In this document: piece after piece, positions 44,677 through 52,900 of the stretch
Position numbering within the stretch: position 1 is the first letter of the stretch
Layout of the letters: each line of letters begins with the position of its first letter
Assembly: GCF_009765785.1 (NCBI RefSeq)
Contig: NZ_LMUT01000005.1
Coordinates: 1-64,000 of the forward strand
Origin: Granulicella sp. L46
Lineage (GTDB): Bacteria; Acidobacteriota; Terriglobia; Terriglobales; Acidobacteriaceae
Direction: 5' to 3'
Length of the DNA: 64,000 bases
The notes under the pieces: generated by a model
Told to the model about the DNA's origin: nothing
Database searches by the model: none
What the model saw: only the letters and a program-made list of their open reading frames with translations
Program-made: the position numbers and the translations under genes

Positions 44677-46089
44677 ATGCTCGAGAAATTCCTCAACATC
44701 TTCCGCATTCCGGATCTACGCAAGCGCATCGGCTTCACGCTCTTTCTGCTTGCGGTCTACCGTCTGGGCGCACATATTCCCACGCCTGGCATCGACGCCG
44801 CCAAGCTCTCGCAGTTCTTTAATCAGAACGCCGGCGGAGCTCTCGGCCTGCTAGACCTTTTTAACGGCGGCAACCTGCGGAAGCTGACGGTGTTTGCCCT
44901 GGGCATCATGCCGTACATCACCGCATCCATCATCTTCCAGCTGCTCACGGTCATCTATGAGCCGTTGGCGAAGCTGCAGAAGGAAGGTGAGCTTGGCCGT
45001 CGCAAGATCACCCAGTGGACCCGTTATGTCACGGTTCTGCTTGCGGTTGTGCAGAGCTTCTTTATCGGCCTGACGCTGACCAGCACCGCAACCGGCGAGA
45101 CGATGGTGACTCTCAGCAAGGGCGAGTTCCTGCCGCTCTGCGTGATCACGCTGACCGCCGGAACAGCCTTCATCATGTGGCTGGGTGAGCAGATCACTGA
45201 ACGCGGCATTGGCAACGGCATGTCGCTGCTGATCTTTACTGGCATTGTAGTTGGTCTGCCACGCGGCATCGCCGATCTCTATCAGAAAGCTGCGACCCAG
45301 GCATGGGGCGGCTTCACGCCGATTGCCATCGTACTGTTGATCGTCATCATGGTCGCGGTGGTCGCGTTCATCGTCTTCGTGGAGCGCTCTGAGCGTCGAA
45401 TTCCAATTCAATCTGCGAAGCGCATGGTGGGCCGGCGCATGACGCAGGCTTCCAATAGCTTCCTGCCGCTCAAGGTGAACTCGGGCGGCGTGATGCCGGT
45501 CATCTTTGCGGCTTCGATTCTGTCGGCGCCGTTGTTGCTGCAGAACGTTAGCCTGTTTGGTTCTGGCCCTCTGCGTGACACCAGCTTCCTTGGCCCGATC
45601 TTCCGTGCTCTCGGGCCAGCCGAGCCCTGGTATGTCGTGCTCTACATGCTGGCGATCATCTTCTTTGCTTACTTCTATATTTCCATCATTTTCCGTCCCG
45701 ACGACATCGCGGACAACATGCGGAAGTATGGCAGCTTCATTCCAGGCATCCGACCGGGCAAGCGGACCTCCGACTTCATCAACGACGTGCTGACTCGCAT
45801 CACGCTCGTTGGTGCTCTCTATCTCGTCGCCATCTCGATTATCCCGATGTTCCTGATGTCGGGTATTCACTTCAACCATCTCTGGTTGATCGGCGGCATC
45901 TTTGACCGCATGCCGACTTGGGTGACCAATGGACTTGGGCTTAACTTCTACTTCGGCGGCACGTCGTTGCTGATCGTCGTGGGTGTCGCGATGGATACGG
46001 TGCAGCAGGTAGAGGCGCAGCTGATCATGCGCCACTATGACGGCTTCAGTCCGAAGTCGGGTCGCATTCGCGGTCGCCGCAGCTGGTAG
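44677..46089 (+). CDS. secY: preprotein translocase subunit SecY
   Basis: 470 residues. MLEKFLNIFRIPDLRKRIGFTLFLLAVYRLGAHIPTPGI start, ten predicted membrane segments, the GIGNGMSLLIF segment, and FVERSERRIPIQSAKRMVGRRM in a cytosolic loop that contacts SecA or ribosome. The core of the protein-export channel. Starts 165 bases after rplO without another gene between. A strong terminator follows, so it may be the last gene of the main spc transcript. Confidence 0.98.
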   Translation: MLEKFLNIFRIPDLRKRIGFTLFLLAVYRLGAHIPTPGIDAAKLSQFFNQNAGGALGLLDLFNGGNLRKLTVFALGIMPYITASIIFQLLTVIYEPLAKLQKEGELGRRKITQWTRYVTVLLAVVQSFFIGLTLTSTATGETMVTLSKGEFLPLCVITLTAGTAFIMWLGEQITERGIGNGMSLLIFTGIVVGLPRGIADLYQKAATQAWGGFTPIAIVLLIVIMVAVVAFIVFVERSERRIPIQSAKRMVGRRMTQASNSFLPLKVNSGGVMPVIFAASILSAPLLLQNVSLFGSGPLRDTSFLGPIFRALGPAEPWYVVLYMLAIIFFAYFYISIIFRPDDIADNMRKYGSFIPGIRPGKRTSDFINDVLTRITLVGALYLVAISIIPMFLMSGIHFNHLWLIGGIFDRMPTWVTNGLGLNFYFGGTSLLIVVGVAMDTVQQVEAQLIMRHYDGFSPKSGRIRGRRSW

Positions 46090-46118
46090 TCGCTCTCAGC
46101 CTCTTGTAGTACGCAAGT

Positions 46119-46150
46119 ACCCAGGTCTGGAGTCTCGGACCTGGGTTTTT
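46119..46150 (+). terminator. intrinsic terminator between secY and adk
   Basis: A 9-bp stem ACCCAGGTC/GACCTGGGT (46119-46127 with 46138-46146) has a 10-base loop and is followed by TTTTAC. It suggests that adk-map are at least partly transcribed separately from the ribosomal genes, or that readthrough sets their level. Confidence 0.85.
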
Positions 46151-46201
46151 ACTGAGGGTTGGATAATAGATTTTTGCTGAGAGCTTCAGTAGGACGTTGC
46201 A

Positions 46202-46927
46202 ATGGAAGCATCGATGATTCGCATGACCGACCCTGTGACCAACTCGACCGCGTTTTTGCCTGGACCTGTGCTTTTGCTTGGCGCGCCGGGTGTTGGAAAG
46301 GGAACGCAGGCCAAGCGGCTGATGGATGAGTTTGGCATTCCGCAGATTTCAACCGGCGATCTGCTTCGCGAGCATCGCAGGAACCATACACCGCTGGGCA
46401 TGATGGCTGATGAGTTGATGGCCACGGGGCAGCTGGTTCCGGACGACCTGGTGAACCAGATGGTCGCGACGCGACTGACGGAGCCGGACACAGGGCGCGG
46501 CTACATCCTCGACGGATTTCCGCGCACGCTCAACCAGGCAGAGTGGCTGGACGGACAGCTTGCGAATTCGACCTTGCCGGTGGTTGCCGTGAGCATCGTG
46601 GTGCCGGAGCGCATTCTGCTGGAGCGCATTACGGGACGCCTGACTTGCCCGGTCTGCGGGACCATCTACAATCGATACTCTGAACCACCGCTTGCGGCGG
46701 GTATTTGCGATCGCGAGGGCGCAGAGCTTGTGCAGCGAGCGGATGATACTGAGCCGGTGTTCTACGAACGGATGAAGGCGTTCGAGGCGAAGACCTCAGA
46801 CGTAATCGAGTACTATCGGGCCCAAGACAGCCGTTTTGCCGAGGTTGATGGGAATCTTCCTGTCGATGAGGTAATGCAGTCTATCCGCGCAACGCTGTTC
46901 CGGTTGCGCCACTATACGGAGTCGTAG
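46202..46927 (+). CDS. adk: adenylate kinase
   Basis: 241 residues. P-loop GAPGVGKGTQAKRL, the GDLLREHRRNHTPLG AMP-binding segment, GYILDGFPRTLNQAEWL, and a LID domain with CPVCG and a downstream Cys-Asp-Arg-Glu in place of the usual fourth Cys pair. This is a long (LID-containing) form; the last zinc ligand is replaced by Glu, so zinc binding may be partial. Interconverts ATP+AMP and 2 ADP. The N-terminal 20 residues before the P-loop are longer than usual; starts at 46202 or 46217 are both possible. AGGACG site upstream. Confidence 0.95.
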   Translation: MEASMIRMTDPVTNSTAFLPGPVLLLGAPGVGKGTQAKRLMDEFGIPQISTGDLLREHRRNHTPLGMMADELMATGQLVPDDLVNQMVATRLTEPDTGRGYILDGFPRTLNQAEWLDGQLANSTLPVVAVSIVVPERILLERITGRLTCPVCGTIYNRYSEPPLAAGICDREGAELVQRADDTEPVFYERMKAFEAKTSDVIEYYRAQDSRFAEVDGNLPVDEVMQSIRATLFRLRHYTES

Positions 46928-46964
46928 AGAGACTTCGGTCATCGAATGGTTTGGCTTTTGAGTT

Positions 46965-47714
46965 ATGGCAATCCTGATCAAATCCGAGGCTGAGATTGAG
47001 AAGATGCGCATCTCAGGCGTCGCGCTGCGTAAGGTGCACGACGCGGTGAAGAGTGTTGTGCGCGTTGGTGCGACGACGATGGATCTCGAGCGCGCCGCGG
47101 TAGCCAAGGTGAAAGAGCTGGGCGTGAAGCCAGCGTTTCTGGACTATCACGGATATCCGGCGGTGCTCTGCACATCCGTGAACAACGAGGTTATCCACGG
47201 AATTCCCAACGACAAGCGCGTGCTGCACGAGGGAGATGTGGTCTCGGTCGACTGTGGCGTGATCGTTGATGGCTACTACTCCGATGCTGCTGTAACGCAT
47301 CCGGTTGGGAAGATCTCAGCGTCGGCTGAGAAGCTGTTGCGCGTTACCGAGGCATCCCTCTATGCCGCGATTGATAAGGCTTTGGTTGGGGGGCGGCTCT
47401 TCGATATCTCGCACGCAGTTCAGGCGATTTGCGAGGCTGAAGGCTATGGTGTGGTGCGCGAATTCGTCGGTCATGGGATTGGCAAGAGCATGCATGAAGA
47501 TCCGCAGGTGCCGAACTATGGCGACGCTGGCAAAGGGCCGCGGCTGAAGGCGGGAATGGTGCTGGCTATTGAGCCGATGATCAACATCGGGTCTGCCGAA
47601 GTGAAGGTGCTCGAGGACGGTTGGACTGCGATCACGGTGGATGGCAGCATCAGCGCGCATTTCGAGCACACGGTCGCTATCACCAAAGACGGCCCTGTCA
47701 TCCTCACCCGTTAG
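46965..47714 (+). CDS. map: type I methionine aminopeptidase
   Basis: 249 residues, normal length. Metal ligands are all visible: Asp in VSVDCGV, Asp in YYSDAAVTH, His in FVGHGIGKSMHED, Glu in LAIEPMINIG and Glu in HFEHTVAIT. Removes the initiator Met from nascent proteins. Located 37 bases after adk, the usual adk-map pair. The expected next genes (infA and others) do not follow. Confidence 0.97.
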   Translation: MAILIKSEAEIEKMRISGVALRKVHDAVKSVVRVGATTMDLERAAVAKVKELGVKPAFLDYHGYPAVLCTSVNNEVIHGIPNDKRVLHEGDVVSVDCGVIVDGYYSDAAVTHPVGKISASAEKLLRVTEASLYAAIDKALVGGRLFDISHAVQAICEAEGYGVVREFVGHGIGKSMHEDPQVPNYGDAGKGPRLKAGMVLAIEPMINIGSAEVKVLEDGWTAITVDGSISAHFEHTVAITKDGPVILTR

Positions 47715-47790
47715 AAAAGTTCGTTGGATGGATGATGTTGATTTGGAATCAGCAGCAAATTTCTCCTGGCTTAACCATTGTGAGAGCTAC

Positions 47791-48312
47791 ATGGAAATAA
47801 CAGATGCGGTCGAGTCAGACATTCCTGCAATCACCGAAATTTACAACGACGTGATTCGGACCTCAACGGCGATCTTCAATGATGCTCCTGTGTCTGTAGA
47901 GGATAGGGTCGCCTGGTGGAAGGCACGCGCTGCGCAGGGCTATCCAGTGCTGGTAGCAAACGATGAGAACGGGATTGCGGGATTCGCAACCTTTGGGGAT
48001 TTCCGGCCGTGGCCTGGATATCGATTTACAGTCGAGGGAACTATTCACATTGATTCTTCGGCACGCCGCAAAGGCGTCGGCGCCGCGCTGCTAGAGGTGC
48101 TGATTGCGCGCGCGCGAATTGCCGGGAAGCATGTAATGGTGGCTGGAGTTGACTCGGCGAACATCGCATCTCTGCGTTTCCTTGAGCAGTCAGGATTTGA
48201 ACGCGTCGGCCATCTACGCGAGGTTGGGAACAAGTTTGGACGATTCCTGGACCTGGTATTTCTCCAATACATGCTCGACCCAGCATCCGCGCCGCCAAGC
48301 AAACTTAGTTAA
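47791..48312 (+). CDS. GNAT acetyltransferase, phosphinothricin-acetyltransferase type
   Basis: 173 residues from ATG 47791, which begins at the family N-terminus (MEITDAVESDIPAITEIYNDVI); an ATG at 47728 would add 21 non-conserved residues. Acetyl-CoA motif: HIDSSARRKGVGAALLEVLI, then SANIASLRFLEQSGFERVGHLREVGNKFGRFLDLVFLQY, the C-terminal block of PAT/Bar-like enzymes. The family acetylates herbicide- or amino-acid-like amines, often methionine sulfoximine. The TAA overlaps the convergent aldo/keto reductase stop. Confidence 0.88.
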   Translation: MEITDAVESDIPAITEIYNDVIRTSTAIFNDAPVSVEDRVAWWKARAAQGYPVLVANDENGIAGFATFGDFRPWPGYRFTVEGTIHIDSSARRKGVGAALLEVLIARARIAGKHVMVAGVDSANIASLRFLEQSGFERVGHLREVGNKFGRFLDLVFLQYMLDPASAPPSKLS

Positions 48313-49301
48313 ACGTGCTCTGCGAGAAAGTCACCGATCTCCCGGAACTCGTCTTCGGACAGCCGAAACGTTGCCGCCGGAAGCACGCCGTCTACCTGCT
48401 CGCCACTGCGTCCGCCAACAATGGCCGCGGTGATCGCTGGGTTATGAAGCGTCCAGGCAATTGCTACAACGCCGGGGTCCACTTTGTGGCGTTTGCCTAT
48501 GCTGCGCAACAGCTCTACGAGCTCCAGATTGCGCGAAATGAGTGGCTCTTGAAACTGCTTCGAGTTGCGGCGAAAGTCGTCCTGCGGCATTTTCGCGATG
48601 CGTTCCTTTGTCATGGCGCCCGTGAGTAGACCTGACTGCATCGGCGAATAGTTGATCACGCCGATGTTGTGTTTCTGGCAGAAGGGCAGGATCTCCGCTT
48701 CGATCGAACGGTTGATCATCGAATAAGGCGGTTGCAGAGACGTAATTGGCGCTATCTTCAAGGCGCGTTCCATCTGTGCCACACTGAAGTTTGACACGCC
48801 GATGTAGCGCACCTTCCCCTCCCGCTGCAGGTCAGCCATCGTCGTCCAGCCCTCTTCGATCTCCTCATCCGGGACGGGCCAGTGGATCTGGTAGAGGTCA
48901 ATTACGTCGACCTTCAGGCGCCGCAGGCTTCCCTCAACTTCTTCGCGAATCTTCTTTAGCGTTTGAACGATCTTGCGGTCGGCGCCCCAGGTCATGGCGC
49001 ACTTGGTAAAAATCAACGGCTTGGCGCCGGTGGACTTTAGCGCGGTGCCTACAACTTCTTCCGAGTGTCCCAGGCCATAAACTGCGGCTGTATCAATCCA
49101 GTTGATCCCCGCGTCAAGCGCACGATGGATCGCTTCGATCGACTTTCTATCCTCCTGCGGTCCCCAGGCGTACTGCCAATCGCCGCCGCCAATGGCCCAG
49201 GCTCCAAAGCCGATGGCCGTCAGTTGCAGATCGGAGTTTCCGAGTTGTCGGGTGCTTCCCAGGACGTGAGCGCGAGATTCTGTTGCAGATGATGAACTCA
49301 T
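48309..49301 (-). CDS. aldo/keto reductase
   Basis: 330 residues. NADPH-dependent TIM barrel with catalytic residues visible: Asp and Tyr in WIDTAAVYGLGHSEE, Lys in LIFTKCAM, His in YQIHWP. IGVSNFSVAQ and the C-terminal AIVGGRSGEQVDG nucleotide-binding part are typical. Reduces an unknown carbonyl compound. Its stop codon shares TTAA (48309-48312) with the convergent acetyltransferase. Divergent from the NADH dehydrogenase gene. Confidence 0.93.
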   Translation of the reverse strand: MSSSSATESRAHVLGSTRQLGNSDLQLTAIGFGAWAIGGGDWQYAWGPQEDRKSIEAIHRALDAGINWIDTAAVYGLGHSEEVVGTALKSTGAKPLIFTKCAMTWGADRKIVQTLKKIREEVEGSLRRLKVDVIDLYQIHWPVPDEEIEEGWTTMADLQREGKVRYIGVSNFSVAQMERALKIAPITSLQPPYSMINRSIEAEILPFCQKHNIGVINYSPMQSGLLTGAMTKERIAKMPQDDFRRNSKQFQEPLISRNLELVELLRSIGKRHKVDPGVVAIAWTLHNPAITAAIVGGRSGEQVDGVLPAATFRLSEDEFREIGDFLAEHV

Positions 49302-49444
49302 ACCTATTTTGGATGCACAGGAGCGGGCCGGGGCTTCATGAGATCAATGCCCGTATGATTGAAAAAGCGATATCCATCCGCGCGATCAAGCATCAAAATA
49401 CTGAAAGACTTTCCGAACGATAGAGTTACGGAGGCTAGACCGAG

Positions 49445-50779
49445 ATGCCTGCTGCAAATCCAAACCGCGAACGATCGCGAGTCGTGATTATCGGTGCGGG
49501 ATTTGCCGGAATCAAGGCAGCGCAGAAGCTCGGAAAACTTCCGGTCGATGTGACGATCATTGATCGAAAAAACCATCATACGTTTCAACCTCTTTTGTAC
49601 CAGGTGGCACTTGCGGTGCTTTCGCCTGGCGACATCGCCCAGCCAATCCGTGCGATTCTGCACAAAAATCGCAATACTGAAGTGGTCATGGACGAGGTGC
49701 TTGCGATCGACACAACAGCGAGGCAGGTCTCGGTGGCCAGCGGCGCGATCATGGCATACGACTATCTAATCGTCGCCACTGGGTCGACGCATAGCTACTT
49801 CGGTCACGAGGAATGGGCGAAGATAGCGCCAGGCCTGAAGACAATTGAAGATGCTACCGACATTCGCCGCCGTGTGTTGCTCGCGTTCGAGTATGCCGAG
49901 CGACAGATGCTCGAGACTGGTGCGCATCCACCGCTGCGGTTCGTTGTCGTCGGAGGAGGGCCGACGGGAGTGGAACTGGCGGGCGCAATCTCCGACATCT
50001 CGAAGCTGTATATGACGAAAGATTTCCGGCACATCGACACCAAGACTGCCGAGGTACTGATCGTCGAAGGCGGGCCGCAGATTCTGGGGATGTATCCGGA
50101 AGATCTGCAGAAGAAGGCGCTTGAGCAGCTACACGGGCTCGGAGTGGAAGTTCGCTGTGGCGCTCGCGTTACCGACATTCAACCCGGCTTCGTGATGGTG
50201 GGCGAGGAGCGCATTGAGAGCGTTTGCACGTTATGGGCAGCGGGTGTGGCGCCTTCGCCCCTGGGGAAGATGCTCGGGGTGGAGCTCGACAAAAAGGGGT
50301 GCGTGCTGGTGAATGAACGCCTCAACCCTAAGAATCGGCCCGAGATTTTTGTCTGCGGCGATCTGGCGCACTTCGAGCAGGATGGGAAACAGGTTCCCGG
50401 AGTGGCGCAGCCCGCCATGCAGATGGGCGACTATGCGGCCAAGCGGATTGGGTTGCTTGCGGCACGGTCAGACAAAGCGGCTTATCAGAAGCCATTTCGT
50501 TATTTCGATAAGGGCGACATGGCGACCATCGGCCGCAAGGCAGCGGTCGCCCGCATCGTTTGGCCGTTCCATGCGAACTGGAGCGGCTTCATTGCGTGGA
50601 TGACCTGGATGTTTGTTCACATCTTTTTCCTTATCGGCTTCCGTAATCGCTACTCCGTCTTTCTAAGCTGGGCATTTACCTATATCACTGAGCAAGATGG
50701 AGTTCGGCTCATTGTGGGATCGCAGAACCTGCCCGGCTGGGAGCTGCTGGCAGCGACGGACAATAGCGACAAGAACTAA
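49445..50779 (+). CDS. ndh: type II NADH dehydrogenase (NDH-2)
   Basis: 444 residues. Two nucleotide-binding folds: FAD site VVIIGAGFAGIKAAQKL at the N-terminus and NAD site FVVVGGGPTGVELAGAI in the middle; a GDLAHF motif precedes the second FAD contact. The C-terminus (about 385-425) is strongly hydrophobic/amphipathic (WMTWMFVHIFFLIGF) and anchors it to the inner membrane. Transfers electrons from NADH to quinone without pumping protons. The hexaheme cytochrome at 1347 uses the same quinone pool. Start chosen at ATG 49445. Confidence 0.94.
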   Translation: MPAANPNRERSRVVIIGAGFAGIKAAQKLGKLPVDVTIIDRKNHHTFQPLLYQVALAVLSPGDIAQPIRAILHKNRNTEVVMDEVLAIDTTARQVSVASGAIMAYDYLIVATGSTHSYFGHEEWAKIAPGLKTIEDATDIRRRVLLAFEYAERQMLETGAHPPLRFVVVGGGPTGVELAGAISDISKLYMTKDFRHIDTKTAEVLIVEGGPQILGMYPEDLQKKALEQLHGLGVEVRCGARVTDIQPGFVMVGEERIESVCTLWAAGVAPSPLGKMLGVELDKKGCVLVNERLNPKNRPEIFVCGDLAHFEQDGKQVPGVAQPAMQMGDYAAKRIGLLAARSDKAAYQKPFRYFDKGDMATIGRKAAVARIVWPFHANWSGFIAWMTWMFVHIFFLIGFRNRYSVFLSWAFTYITEQDGVRLIVGSQNLPGWELLAATDNSDKN

Positions 50780-50859
50780 GCAGGGGGATCGGTCAATGGA
50801 AGATTCCAGCGACTCGCGCTGTGGCAAGGTCGTCCAAGAATTAGTTAGGAGTTCACCCA

Positions 50860-52113
50860 ATGTCCAAGTCGAATAACTCGGCCGCGGTTACCCGGCGGCA
50901 TTTTCTGTCCGTAAGCGGAGCTGCCCTGGCGGCGGCTTCGGCTGTTCCGCTGGCCGCGCAACAGGCTAATCAGCAGATTCGATCGAGCGATCATCACCTG
51001 CCAAACGAGCAACAGCCAGGGCCGAATAACACGGTCAACGATTCGCTCAATCCTGATTCGGTGTGGCCGTCCGAAACAGACAACGGTACGATGTTGCCGT
51101 TCAAGTATTCTTTCGATCTCTCGCACAAAGAGATCGACTCGGGCGGTTGGACACGCCAGGTGACGGTGCGGGATCTCGCCATCTCGAAGACAATGGCCGG
51201 CGTGGAGATGCGACTGACGGCGGGAGGCATCCGCGAACTTCATTGGCACGTATCGGGTGAGTGGGCCTACATGATCTACGGATCAGCCCGCATCACGGCT
51301 GTGGATTCGGATGGGAAGAGTTTCGTGAACGATGTGAAGGCTGGCGACTTGTGGCTGTTTCCGGGCGGAGTTCCGCACTCCATCCAAGGCCTTGGGCCTA
51401 ACGGCTGCAAGTTTTTGCTGGTATTCAACCAGGGAGATTTCGATGAGTTCAGCACATTCCTTTTGAGTGATTGGTTCAAGCACACTCCAAAGGAAGTTCT
51501 GGCGAAGAACTTCGGTGTGCCAGCCTCTACCTTCGACAACATTCCCAAAGAGAAGCTGTACATCTTTCAAAGCGATCTGCCACGACCGCTCGCGGAGGAG
51601 CAACAGCAGGCCGGTATGGGAACAGGAACGATCGACGAAAAGTTTATCTTCCGCCCCGGTGACATGAAGCCCAGCAAGGTGACTGCGGGTGGTGAAGTCA
51701 AGATCATCGACAACAAGAATTTCCCGGTGACCGATATTGCTGCAGCAATTGTGCGGCTCAAGCCGGGCGGGCTGCGCGAGTTGCACTGGCATCCGATGTC
51801 GGATGAGTGGCAGTACTATGTGTCAGGCAAAGGCCGGATGACCGTCTTTGACTCCGGCAGCAAGGCGAGGACGATGGACTTTCAAGCGGGAGACGTCGGG
51901 TACATCCAGGTTTCGCGGCCACACTACATCGAAAACACTGGCGACGAAGATCTTCTGTTCCTTGAAGTGTTTCCGATTGGAACGTACCAGGACATCTCGG
52001 CTGCCGAATGGCTTGCGCATACGCCGACGCGACTGGTGGATGAACACCTTCGCACCGGCGATGACTTTTTAAAGAAAATCCCGAAGAACGAAACTGTGGT
52101 GATGCCGCTGTAA
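50860..52113 (+). CDS. Tat-exported bicupin oxalate decarboxylase
   Basis: 417 residues. The twin-arginine signal TRRHFLSVSG (Arg12-Arg13) sends a folded protein to the periplasm. Two cupin domains bind Mn: first His128, His130, Glu134, His173; second His309, His311, Glu316, His355. The lid after the first cupin is DEFST (195-199), with Glu196 matching the Glu162 of B. subtilis OxdC that determines decarboxylase rather than oxidase activity. Expected reaction: oxalate to formate and CO2. Starts after a TTAGGAGTT site, 80 bases after ndh, so the two may share a transcript. Confidence 0.93.
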   Translation: MSKSNNSAAVTRRHFLSVSGAALAAASAVPLAAQQANQQIRSSDHHLPNEQQPGPNNTVNDSLNPDSVWPSETDNGTMLPFKYSFDLSHKEIDSGGWTRQVTVRDLAISKTMAGVEMRLTAGGIRELHWHVSGEWAYMIYGSARITAVDSDGKSFVNDVKAGDLWLFPGGVPHSIQGLGPNGCKFLLVFNQGDFDEFSTFLLSDWFKHTPKEVLAKNFGVPASTFDNIPKEKLYIFQSDLPRPLAEEQQQAGMGTGTIDEKFIFRPGDMKPSKVTAGGEVKIIDNKNFPVTDIAAAIVRLKPGGLRELHWHPMSDEWQYYVSGKGRMTVFDSGSKARTMDFQAGDVGYIQVSRPHYIENTGDEDLLFLEVFPIGTYQDISAAEWLAHTPTRLVDEHLRTGDDFLKKIPKNETVVMPL

Positions 52114-52163
52114 CGACAGTACCGCCAAAAATCATCCAGTGGGTAAGACCTGAGCGCTCATTC

Positions 52164-52748
52164 TTATTTGAAACGGAAGACGAAGCCCGTGCTGAACGTA
52201 AGGATGCGAGCTGCCGGAATGGGGGTTGGGCCGCCGAAGGTATGACTGCTGATGGTATCGACGGAACCGTAGCTAACTTCAATGATGCGCCAGTCCACAT
52301 GCTTGGCGAGCGCTTTGTCGGCGCCAACGAAGATGCCATACTGCAGTCTTTCGATAGTTGCGTTGCTTTTAGGCGCCTTCGTGCGACCAGCCCCAACCGA
52401 GAACTGCGCATATGGCTTCAGACCACCGAAGGACATCGGCTTTGCGGCGAGGCGCAGTCCCACCAGAAAGCTGTTCAGGGAAGCGTTGTTGCCGTGCTCA
52501 AACGCATCGCGCAGATCCACGCCCACATCGGCTTTTGAGAAGTGTGCAAGATCGTAGTAGGCGCCGAAGTCGACGCCGCCAAATGTCTGCGCGGTCTCGC
52601 CGCTGCCCAGAAAGGCAAATGGGCCGGTATCGGCGACACTGTTGCTGATGCGGCTGACGACCGGGTTAACGTAGATGCCTACCTGAGCATGAGCAGCGAT
52701 GGTCGTAAGTGCCAAAGCAAGTGCTGGAACAAGAAACCGCAATTTCAT
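52164..52748 (-). CDS. small outer-membrane beta-barrel-like protein
   Basis: 194 residues with a Sec signal (cleavage AHA-Q). The rest is predicted beta: alternating hydrophobic strands (GVDFGAYYDLAHF, PYAQFSVGAG, ILTFSTGFVFRF), Gly/Ser turns and a terminal aromatic residue pattern. OmpA-like small barrels have this size. The final residue is Lys rather than Phe, which weakens the outer-membrane call. The function is unknown. Confidence 0.78.
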   Translation of the reverse strand: MKLRFLVPALALALTTIAAHAQVGIYVNPVVSRISNSVADTGPFAFLGSGETAQTFGGVDFGAYYDLAHFSKADVGVDLRDAFEHGNNASLNSFLVGLRLAAKPMSFGGLKPYAQFSVGAGRTKAPKSNATIERLQYGIFVGADKALAKHVDWRIIEVSYGSVDTISSHTFGGPTPIPAARILTFSTGFVFRFK

Positions 52749-52900
52749 CGAGTAACAATCCTCAAAAGATAAACCTGGAGCCTTGTTCGCAAGCGAGCAA
52801 GCACAGCTACCAGTCTAGTTGCATAAGCCGGGTACATCCTAATCCTGGCTGGGAGAGCGGCAGTCGCAAACTGCCGCATGGGTATGACCCGGCAAAGGGA

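Noticed and set aside
47641-47790. Longer N-terminus for the PAT-like acetyltransferase
   Set aside because: The added residues overlap the end of map and do not resemble the family. The conserved domain starts at 47791.
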